From Spirodela intermedia (taxonomy: Eukaryota; Streptophyta; Magnoliopsida; Alismatales; Araceae), in the NCBI GenBank assembly GCA_902729315.2, contig LR746264.1, positions 5,605,878 through 5,669,877 of the forward strand: DNA of 64,000 nt, given 5' to 3'. The position numbers and the translations under genes are program-made. The notes under the pieces were generated by a model, which was given only the letters and a program-made list of their open reading frames with translations, was not told where the DNA came from and ran no database searches. Below are positions 24,561-33,566 of the stretch, in pieces. The first letter of the stretch is position 1; the number at the start of each line of letters is the position of its first letter.

Positions 24561-25622
24561 AATTATTTGGAAATTATTCCAAATGAATATTTATAGAACC
24601 CAATATCTTAACAATTGTAAATCAAATATTTAAGATTTGACCTGTCAAAGATTTCTTACGTTGAAATATGGGTAGACTAATTGTCAAAGGATTCAATTAA
24701 ATTATTGATTTCACTAAATTTTGACAAATGAAGCAATATATTTGATATTATCACTTGTTAGGAAATAACGACTTTGCTGGATATCTTGTTTTCATGGGTT
24801 TGATTCTCTATGATGTCATATTGTTAGATTACATAGAGAACATATAATTTTCTCTTTCATTAGATATGGTCAAAATGCTTTGGTCAACCCATAGGTCTAC
24901 CTAGTCTCTCTCAATACCACAATAGATTGGCACACCTTTTTGTGGCTGACAACACTTTTGTTAGTTGTCACTTTTCTCTCTCTTTTTATTTTAATTTTAA
25001 ATATTTTTTCTTCTAATTTGATTTCAGTTGATATATATCTATTTTTTGACATATCTTTTGTTCATATAATGTCATAAAAGCATATTTACACAATGAAAGA
25101 AACTATGTCTAATGATTTTGATTTTGATTTTCAAGTTAGTGCTTTTCATATAGACTTTGTACTTTTTTATTGTCTTTATGTGATTAATTTTCAATATTAA
25201 AATTCGTAATTGTGACATAATCAACAATTGACTAGTGATATGCATAATTAAACTAACTATTTAAAATCTAGTGGCTAAGAAATCAATGTACATTATACTA
25301 AACTCTATAAGATGTAGCATTTGATCAAAGATCATTAAATCATTTTTTAGATCATTTAACTCAGGTCACCTATACTCTTAATTATTTCCATATAAAAACA
25401 AAGAATAGAAAATATTCAAAAACTAAGAAAAGAGCTAGAATTTATTGCACTCCCTCCTCAAAATTTGAGAATTATGTGCCATTGTGTATGATTAATCACG
25501 TGAAGATAACTCTATGCCTAATTTTCACATAAATGATGATCAACACAACTTTCTAAATTTTGAATAGGGTTTTTATTCGATCCACTTTATAGAAGACCTA
25601 TTATCAATTAACCCAACACCTT
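24561..25622. other. AT-rich insertion within repeat A, unclassified
   Basis: This stretch lies between two parts of repeat A and is absent from copy 2. No domain or terminal repeat was identified. Together with the plastid block to its right it looks like material inserted after the duplication. Confidence 0.4.
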
Positions 25623-25761
25623 ACGACACAAGCTGATGACAGCCATGCACCACCTGTGTCTGCATTCTCAAAGGCACCCCTCTCTTTCAAGAGGATTCAC
25701 GGCATGTCAAGCCCTTGTAAGGTTCTTCGCTTTGCATCAAATTAACCACATGCTCCACTGC
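25623..25761 (-). pseudogene. Nuclear copy of plastid 16S rRNA (rrn16) fragment
   Basis: The minus strand matches the 3' third of plastid 16S rRNA, the region around E. coli positions 930-1070. Diagnostic plastid text on the plus strand includes gacagccatgcaccacctgt, ctctctttcaagaggattc and aaggttcttcgctttgcatc. Differences from the remembered plastid sequence are mostly C-to-T or G-to-A at former CpG sites. It is a fragment of about 140 bp with no tRNA or 23S sequence beside it, so it is a nuclear plastid insertion (NUPT) and not a functional rRNA gene. Confidence 0.9.
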
Positions 25762-25947
25762 GAATTCTGTTATGAGGGAACAAATAGTGGTCAAGTTAAT
25801 TCATGAAGGGATCCAACTAAGCTTTTGGATCCGGATCCTATAAAGAATTCGGCTACGGTATCCCACTTCCGGTTCATCAGAGCCACTAAGAGTTCATCCA
25901 TTCATTGATTTTGGTTCCCAAGATCATCTTGACACCCCAAGAAACAG

Positions 25948-26131
25948 CAGATATATAGAACCTTTCAACGAGATAGTGCTCTTTCAAATCTCTCTAAATG
26001 GAATCTGTTCCAAACAAGTCATCAATGGAAGCTATTCCAATTTAGCAGAATATTGCTTAGTGTTTGACTTAACCTATTCTTTTTAATGAATAGATCCGAT
26101 TGCAACTACGAATATGGAATTCAAAAGGATC
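25948..26131 (+). pseudogene. Rearranged fragments of plastid ycf2
   Basis: Two short blocks translate to ycf2-like peptides. [20 protein letters not shown] is at about 25948-26016, and FFLMNRSDCNYEYGIQKD is at about 26078-26131. In intact ycf2 the second block lies upstream of the first, so the pieces are shuffled. Joined to rrn16 sequence on the opposite strand, they form a mosaic plastid insertion. Sequence between (26017-26077) and on either side (25762-25947, 26132-26290) may also be organellar but I could not assign it. Confidence 0.75.
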
Positions 26132-26299
26132 TCATCTCTGTTGGGCAACTATGTGATGATAAGCAAGCGGTGTTCAGTCAAATTTTAAGCTGATTATTGT
26201 ATGGTGAAGGACCTCTAGACCAAAGAAGTGATTGGTGGAGGCTCTTTCATCCGCTTTGCTTTCATCAGAGCTTTTAATTCAGGAGCATCTTTCAAAAAA

Positions 26300-27980
26300 A
26301 AATTCCTCATCCTTTTGAAGAAAGAAAAAAGTTTTTGAATTAATTTATTGAGTGCAAGTGCTTTCTTTCAATTAATAAAAAGAAGTCCAAAATCTTAATC
26401 CAATGTGCAATGTAAGAATTTTCAAATGCTGCTTATGCCAATCCAAAACGAAAAGAGGTTACAATAAATTGAGGAAATAATTCATGTATAATCTTAGAAT
26501 GGCTATACAAAGTAAAATAAAACGTTATATAAATGTATTGAATTTTTATTTGAGCAACAGATTTGTGAAGAAATAAAAAAAATTCTATTATTATGTGTCT
26601 AGATCTTTGATAATTATAAATGAGTAGTTGTATCTGTATATTAATATCTTATATATAGATGTTAGTTAAAGGTAGAGAATACAATTATACATGTGTTATG
26701 GACTCATTATGACATTCATAATATTTTATTATTTACATCTTAATATATATTATTTTACTTATTTTATTGATACTATGAGATTAACCCCACTTGACTTTTT
26801 TAAAGTCATGTGATGATTGTAAGGACTTTGGTGAGCTTTTATTATGAGTTAGAAGTAATAGAAGAAGTTCAAGTTTTTAGTCGAAGAAAAATCCAAATCT
26901 TATCAAGAGGCCGACCTAATATATTTATGGGCCCAAGAGAGGGTATCATCTTGGTCAAGCCCATTTCGACCTTAAGCGGCACATAACCTTGGCTTAGTCC
27001 ATTGGGACATAAAAAGGTTATCAAGAGATGAGGTCTAAGCCATTCATCTTAGGGCACCTGAAGATGAGACTAATAAAGGAGGATTAGAGTGTAGCCCTCA
27101 TGAAAGAATCTGAGTCGTCCATTAACATAGTCAATTATTAATCATAACTGTCTATTAGAAGGGCCTAATTCTCTAGAGGTTTAAGGCCTCTTGTCCCCCT
27201 CTTAGAGAGAGCTTTTTAACTTTTTCTCTAATAGTAGCTAGCCAAAGAAAAAAAAAGGAAATTTAAAACCTGGTCAATCGTATTTTCGTGCTCAAGATTG
27301 TCATGGAGAAGAGGCTGCTTGGAGCGCATCAAGATTGTCATGAATTAAGCACCACTCGACTTAGGACTAGCACATAATGAAGTTTGTGTAAGATCTAAAT
27401 TTGGGACATACTTATAATCTTCTCTATAGATGGATTAACTCTTAGTTTGAACTAATTTTATCATTTATTCTATTATTTTATTACATCAGATCTATTCTCT
27501 CTCTCTTTTGCCACAATTTTCATTTATCTTGTTTTCACTATTTTTAGATTTAATTTTGCCCTTCATAATCTCATGTATATCTATATATATAAGAAATAAA
27601 ATAAATAATTTTTTTACTCTCATTATGCATGCTCCATGAGCCATCTCTCTTTCTCTCTCTCTCTCTGCCACTCTCTCTCTCTCATTTCTCTTCCTCCTGT
27701 GGCTTACTAGAGCAGTCACAATGGGGTTTCAAAGGGATCTGATTGTGTAGCCAATCTCTAAGTTTCCTCCGGGTATCTGAATTGGACTTCTAAGAAAATA
27801 TGAGAAGACAAGGTTTATCATGGCTCATGCCTAGCCTGGCCCTATGGCACAACTACCAAAAAGACATAATGGAAACCTGTGGCCAAACTAACACATATAA
27901 GCAAACTTCCCCATTGTAAGACTTCCTGCAAGTTCACAGTGGAATTGCAGTAGATATTACATGGAATTGGGGAACGGAAA
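26300..27980. repeat. Segmental repeat A, right part (copy 1)
   Basis: 26300-26600 aligns with about 38330-38610 (for example 'gaattaattcatgtaaaa'-like text and 'tttgagcaacagatttgtgaag'/'tttgagaaacagatgtgtaaag'). 27640-27980 aligns with about 38620-39190, from the CT microsatellite through 'gtggaattgcagtagatatt'. The section 26640-27480 has no counterpart in copy 2 and was probably inserted. The region is the 3' flank of the NB-LRR gene. Confidence 0.7.
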
Positions 27981-28074
27981 TTATTTATGAGGTTGAACAA
28001 GTCTTCTACATGGCTAAGGAAAATAGGTACCTAAATATGGACAAGTGGGAATTTTTTTTCCACCCTGCTTCAAC

Positions 28075-31059
28075 TTAGATGAAGCTGACTTTCGTTCTAT
28101 CAGAAATAGAGTGACAACAAAGAAGCAAGGGGCAATTCTTGATATAAAGTTCCTGGAGAGAAGGGAGCTTGCATCGTTCCTCGCCGTACCATCCTTTCAG
28201 TTTTGGCATGTTTTCGAATGATAGCTTCCTTAGTGACGGAAACCCAATTCTTTGGTTGCTCCCACAACAGAATTGGCAGTCCACATATTCCACGCCATCC
28301 ATGTCTTTAAGCCAAAGTTCTTCTAGTAATTCGAGTCGGCCGAGGGGTGGTAGTTGTACGCACGTTCTGCACTTGGAGAGTCTGACCTTCACAAGCTTAG
28401 AGAAGGAAGCATGACCTACCCATTCTGGAAACAAAGATCTATTATAGCCCACTATCCACAGTTCCTGGAGGTTGGTGTGGGGCTTTAGTTTCCTCAACAC
28501 ATGTTCATGCAGGGAGCTTAATTCACCTGAAGAAGGATTCCCACACCACTGCAGCTCTAATCTGGAAAGGAACTCCTTGTCGGACAAAATCTCCTCCTTT
28601 ACCTCATCTACATGATGAATGTTATGGAGATCTAAGATGCGGAGGTCTCCACGGATTTGAGTCAGTTTCTTGAGCTCGCTTATTCTGCAATCCTTCAGTT
28701 TTCCGCCAACTACAAATTTGGACAACGTCTGAAGTTTCAACTTGTAAATATTCTTTGGCATAGAGCACAATGAGAAGGAAACTTCATCATCGAAATCGGC
28801 ATCATCATGGAGATCAAGATGACGAAGGCCGGTTAAGTAGGATAGATCCTTCGGTAGTGTCTTCAGTCGCTTGCAATTTCTAAGACATAAAGTTTGCAGG
28901 TTGTATAAGTTGCTCACAGAATCAGGAAGACCTTTAATACTGGAGCTGGTGATCCCAAGGTATCGCAGGTGTATCAACTGCCCAATTGAGGCATCCAAAC
29001 TTTCAATTTCAATGTTTCCGAAATCCAATACTCGAAGACGTTTTAGCTTCTGTGCCATATTTTGGGGCAGCTGCCAACAGATTTCGGGGTGACCGGGAAG
29101 CACCAGAAGTGTATATAAGCCCTTCGAGCTGTAGAAACATTCAAGGGTATCTTGGGCCGTCTTTCTGGGGCCGGATGAGCCCACGGAGGTGCTAGAGTGA
29201 AGATGATCTAATATTAGAGCTGAATGACGAATTGTCTCCTGCACACTACTCATCATATCATGGTGAATCATAGAACACTCACCTTCAGTTAGTAACTGGG
29301 CAAGTTCAGAAATTAGGCCACTCATCTTGTACTTTGTCGAGCAACCCTCGATGGGCTCGAAGAACAGCCGATCGACGAAAGAATCGAAATATTCTCCACC
29401 CACGTCTTCGACCCGCCGTTCATTTCCCGCGGAGATCTCCTTAGGAAAAATGTATCCCTGCGCCATCCATAGGCGGATGAAGGTGTCTTTGTCAAACACG
29501 TGACCCTTTGGGAATAAGCCACAAAACCTGAAGCACCGCTTCTGGTGAGGCGGCAGCTGATGGTAAGTGGACTCTAGCGACCTGAAGATCCCATAGCAAC
29601 TCTCCTTAAGATGTAGCATGCCACTCTTCCGGAACTGCTCCCACGTTGATCTATCTTCACCGCGTAAACGGCTTCCCAATGTCTTTGCAGCCAGCGGCGA
29701 ACCAGAACATTTCGCCGTAATTTCCATCCCTGCGATGGCCAGTTCAGGTTCCTTTCTGTATTCGACCGGATTTTCAAACGCATGATGGAGAAATACGGAC
29801 AGACTGTCATCGAAAGATAAACCGCGCAAAAGTATTGATGGCCCTATCGTCCTCGTAATTCTGGTGGTTGTTGGGCTTCTTGTGGTTACAAGAATCCTGC
29901 TCCCCGGAGCCCCTGCTAGAAAGATCTTCTTGAGTTCGTCCCAGTTTGAAACGAGCTCCTCCCAATCTTCCGACTTCTCATTCCACAGGTTATCCAAAAC
30001 AAGCAAGTACTTCTTCCCAGCCAGGAGTTCCTTGAGCTGCTCCTGCAACATGTGTAACTCTGAGAGGTTGGAAGATCCACCTGCGGCTTCAAGAATCGAT
30101 CTAGTCAACTTGGTGATTGCTACATGGCGGGGCACGTAAACCCACATCTGGAGGAAGAAATTTTTGGAGACGTCCTTGCGGTTGTAGACAGCCTGGGCGA
30201 CGGCTGTTTTACCGATCCCACCTACTCCCTGAATCGTAATCACGCCGGGATCGTTATAACTAGGTTTACCATCACTTGTTAACAGTTTGACGATCGTCTC
30301 GATCTCAGCTTCCCTACCAAACAAGGCAGATTCGCTGGAAACGTTCCCAGTTGTCGGCTTAGCATCATCCTGATCACCTGATATTCTATGAGGTAGCGCC
30401 TCTGCCGGAGGAAAGGCGTTTCTTGTGGGAATTTTGTCTATGTCTTCAATTATCTGCCGGAGCCTAACCTTTATATTTTTCTCGAATTGTAGACGGTTGG
30501 GGTTCATCCAAGATACAGTATCACGTACCTTGTGAAGGCGGACGGTCCTTCGCCTGAGACACTCCATCCTGATCTCGTCCAGCACGTCGTTCGCTTCGTA
30601 CTGTACATCCCGAAATTCAAACACCCAGGGCTTCTGCTCCTTTTTGTTAACCTGGTTCTTCTCCACATCCTCCAGGATACTCTGGATACGCGTGAGGGAT
30701 CTCAGCAGACTCCGAAGGTCCTTCTCCAGATCTGGGGCCTCTGCGCTACTTGATAGAATTAGGTGGCGCAAGTCTGTGAGGATAGCTTGAAAGATGGCCC
30801 CTAGGATCATCTCCCCGATTGTCATGTTACAAGGAGGGTGACTGAAGACTGGCTTAGCTTGGAGAAGGGGAGATTCTTCGATCGGGCCAAGTACAGGTCG
30901 AGATGAGACCCCGTGAGGGGAATCGAAGTCGTTCTCTTTAACGGCGAGGGGATAACGAGAAGACCACAATAGATGCTGCAAATTGTGCAGGCTGAGGCGA
31001 ACTCCGACGGGAAACTTTTCCAGGCAACTTAAAGCAGGATAGGTTGGCTCAACTCTCAT
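28075..31059 (-). CDS. CC-NB-LRR (NLR) immune receptor, intronless, with variant MHD and GLPL motifs
   Basis: The frame of 994 residues has no introns. A basic extension of about 78 residues precedes Met79 (30825), the more typical start for the family (MTIGEMILGAIFQ). The coiled-coil Rx-type N-domain covers about 80-210, with an EDVID-like VQYEANDVLDEI at 152-163. NB-ARC motifs follow: P-loop GVGGIGKT at 278-285, kinase-2 LLVLDNLW at 352-359 (usual second Asp is Asn), RNBS-B GSRILVTTR at 386-394, GLPL as CSGSPLA at 451-457, and MHD as MSG at 579-581. LRRs run from about residue 680 to the end and are fewer than usual, the protein stopping at NCPLLLCC plus a short tail. NLRs detect pathogen effectors in the cytosol and trigger defence. 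The frame is intact over 3 kb, so it is probably expressed, but signalling competence is doubtful. Confidence 0.93.
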   Translation of the reverse strand: MRVEPTYPALSCLEKFPVGVRLSLHNLQHLLWSSRYPLAVKENDFDSPHGVSSRPVLGPIEESPLLQAKPVFSHPPCNMTIGEMILGAIFQAILTDLRHLILSSSAEAPDLEKDLRSLLRSLTRIQSILEDVEKNQVNKKEQKPWVFEFRDVQYEANDVLDEIRMECLRRRTVRLHKVRDTVSWMNPNRLQFEKNIKVRLRQIIEDIDKIPTRNAFPPAEALPHRISGDQDDAKPTTGNVSSESALFGREAEIETIVKLLTSDGKPSYNDPGVITIQGVGGIGKTAVAQAVYNRKDVSKNFFLQMWVYVPRHVAITKLTRSILEAAGGSSNLSELHMLQEQLKELLAGKKYLLVLDNLWNEKSEDWEELVSNWDELKKIFLAGAPGSRILVTTRSPTTTRITRTIGPSILLRGLSFDDSLSVFLHHAFENPVEYRKEPELAIAGMEITAKCSGSPLAAKTLGSRLRGEDRSTWEQFRKSGMLHLKESCYGIFRSLESTYHQLPPHQKRCFRFCGLFPKGHVFDKDTFIRLWMAQGYIFPKEISAGNERRVEDVGGEYFDSFVDRLFFEPIEGCSTKYKMSGLISELAQLLTEGECSMIHHDMMSSVQETIRHSALILDHLHSSTSVGSSGPRKTAQDTLECFYSSKGLYTLLVLPGHPEICWQLPQNMAQKLKRLRVLDFGNIEIESLDASIGQLIHLRYLGITSSSIKGLPDSVSNLYNLQTLCLRNCKRLKTLPKDLSYLTGLRHLDLHDDADFDDEVSFSLCSMPKNIYKLKLQTLSKFVVGGKLKDCRISELKKLTQIRGDLRILDLHNIHHVDEVKEEILSDKEFLSRLELQWCGNPSSGELSSLHEHVLRKLKPHTNLQELWIVGYNRSLFPEWVGHASFSKLVKVRLSKCRTCVQLPPLGRLELLEELWLKDMDGVEYVDCQFCCGSNQRIGFPSLRKLSFENMPKLKGWYGEERCKLPSLQELYIKNCPLLLCCHSISDRTKVSFI

Positions 31060-31690
31060 AAATCTCCGAAGAAGGTTGACCCTAGCGCCGGATGTTAGCC
31101 ACCCATCCAGCCCTCCCCAGTATTAAGTACAGGGACAGGTAACTTTCTGAGTTTGTAATTGCCAGCTGCCTCGACCCTTCTGACGAGACAGCCTATCCTC
31201 CTTTGGGCCCTCAAAAATCTGTCCTCTCGGGCAGTACCAGTGAATTCTCCCCCCTCTGCTTCCGTCACCAACATCTGGTTGTATCCTGACAATCCATCCA
31301 TGAATGTTCAACCCACCCGGATGGGCGTTAGGTTTTCCTGATATACGCCACCCTCCAAGGCGTGAGAATAAACTGACTAAATCAATTATAGGCTACAATT
31401 ATTGCTATTTTCTCTAGTTCGGGTGTTGAACAAGCCCTCACGCATGCATGTTTTCCTTCGTTGATGACAAATTTTGGAGCAAGTTTTTTATCCTCCCCGT
31501 TGACGGGTCGACTGGCTTAGATAGTATCTCTTATCTCTGAATGGGGTCCACATGCATAGCCCAATCTAAGACGGGAGTCTACCTTGTGAAGATGGGGAGC
31601 GCCGCGTTGTGAGCGGCGGACTTGTGATCGAGAGAGCCTCATCCTGGCATGGAGAAACGCGTGGCATGCAGCCTGCCGGCGCCCCGCTGT
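31060..31690 (-). promoter_or_regulatory. Upstream region of the NLR gene
   Basis: About 630 bp of mixed composition lies upstream of the NLR open frame, before repeat B begins. It contains short frames on both strands without motifs. It should contain the 5' UTR and promoter; no certain TATA box was identified. Confidence 0.4.
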
Positions 31691-31697
31691 AGATTCT

Positions 31698-32610
31698 CGT
31701 TAGGTAGCTTCAATCGAAATTTCTTCCGCTGACTCTTAATTTCGCGGCGAAACTTAATTGGACATCAAGTAGGAAGCCATTATCTATGCGACTTGTGAAA
31801 TAAAGAAAAAAGAGTTGCTGAAGGAGCACTATTCATACGCAAGCAAGATCAAGCCATCATCAACTAATAATAAACATTCAGACTGGATGAAGTCGTCTCC
31901 ACCGGGCCCCTCTGCATTAGTGTAAAGGGGCCTCAAAGAGCCAGCTTCCGCGACTTCCACCGCAGGCCTGCTTTCTTCGCTGCAATCATCATCCTTCCAG
32001 AAATAATCATTGGTCAATAGTCTGGTGACGTGACGGCCTCTTTTTATCTAACACTAGCATTTGTTATAGTTCCAGTGCTCAACCAGTCTTTCATACGCTT
32101 CCTCACGCAACTTCTAATCGCAGGGCATCTCCAATAATGTTCTGATTTCCAAGTTCCCCCTTTCATGTATCACTTTTATAAAGATTTACTAGCCCGTGGG
32201 CAACAACTGATTCAAACCAACGCCGAAATGTTCAAACAATTGAAAAATGTCATCATTATGCATATGCTAAAATTTCTTGGTCGAGCAATTAGCTCTAGCT
32301 GAATAGTCTTGAATGATAGAGACAATGCGAAAGGCGCAGGCAGTAGCTGAGGGGGTCTTATTTCTACCCACTCTGAATTTTTCTACAAGCCTCCCCTATT
32401 TATGCTGACAAGCCTCCGCTTGTCATCAAACTTTTCAAGAGCACAACAAATGTAAAAGCGAACTGACTTAAAAATAGCCCAAATATGGTTAGAGAGAATG
32501 TTTTGAAGGTTTGAAGATCTTGCTCGAATGATAGTGAACTGCTTGAAAAACATCAAACATGGGGAAGAACATTCTTAGGGTTTTATTACTCCCGTTTTGA
32601 AGAACAGGTG
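31698..32610. repeat. Segmental repeat B (copy 1), 5' flank of the NLR gene
   Basis: This stretch aligns with 36260-37610 in order and orientation. The best-conserved part is at 31840-32060, sharing gatgaagtcgtctccac, cccctctgcattagtgtaa and 'agccagctt'. Later matching blocks include 'atgctaaaatttcttg' and 'gactta(a)aaatagcccaaatatg'-like text. It is non-coding; the short frame at 31829-32017 is conserved only as DNA. Confidence 0.8.
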
Positions 32611-33137
32611 ACATCTCATCCTTGAGAGTGTGTTATAGGTTCAATACTTGAGTCCGATTAAAAATAGACATGCTCTTGCGACAAGAAGGTATCCCCTTTT
32701 TCACCTCGTCTCTATGTTGTTTGGGAATATATCCAAAACTAGCGAGGGTTGACAAACGATCACACACCTTGCACACGGGCATGCTTGAGTCTAAAGAATG
32801 CAAGTGGAATATAAAAATCATCTATCAAAGCGTTCCTTCTTCTTTATATAATGTCAACACCCAATTAATTAATTTATACGTTTGTACAATGTTTTAAAAT
32901 AAGAATCATTGAAGAGAACTATGACCTTTAAGGTAGCAATTATGGATCCCCAAACGACCATGCAGTGACTCTGTTAGCCCTAATTACTGAACACAATTGG
33001 GGATGCAACATTAAAATCAGTTTATATGACATGGCAAGATGAGAAAAAAGGGAAACCAAAGTTAAAACTTCAGATGATGGTTCTTGATTCTCATAAATAT
33101 CATACCAGGCTGAGTGCACCTAAGACAATGACACTTG
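32611..33137. other. Spacer between repeat B and the SAC3B pseudogene block
   Basis: About 530 bp of unique, AT-rich DNA without a recognised gene. The SAC3B-derived homology starts at about 33138. Confidence 0.5.
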
Positions 33138-33566
33138 TATTTACCTTTGTGTATGTGTAAAAATTAAACTAGACTATGTTCAGGGGAAGGATAAGTTAAC
33201 ACCTACTGAAATCTTTTTTTTATGCTTTATCTAAACATTAACTTGGAGTCGACAAAGTATCCATTTGGATAACTTCAAAACGGGTTACTGATGCATGAAC
33301 ATGATGTTGCCAAAACTAGTATTATCAAATATAAGTTGAAAATTTGTATCGTTTCCGGATAAAAGAAGTCTAACGCAGGACAAGTGAGGCAACCCCCCCT
33401 CCCCTCCCCTTTCGGGAGCACAACCCATTTACCATGGCTTACACCAATAGTTGATCTCCGACTCAGAACCGACACTCTGAGCACAAAAACCCTGAAAGGC
33501 AGGAACAACAAACAATGAGAGCAGAGAAATAATTCTGCAAGAGAGACAGAAGGCACATCCATTCCA

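Noticed and set aside
25623-25761. Functional rRNA gene
   Set aside because: Only about 140 bp of 16S is present, with CpG decay and no neighbouring plastid operon genes.
28169-30753. Plus-strand frames of 66-91 residues
   Set aside because: They are shadows of the NLR coding strand.
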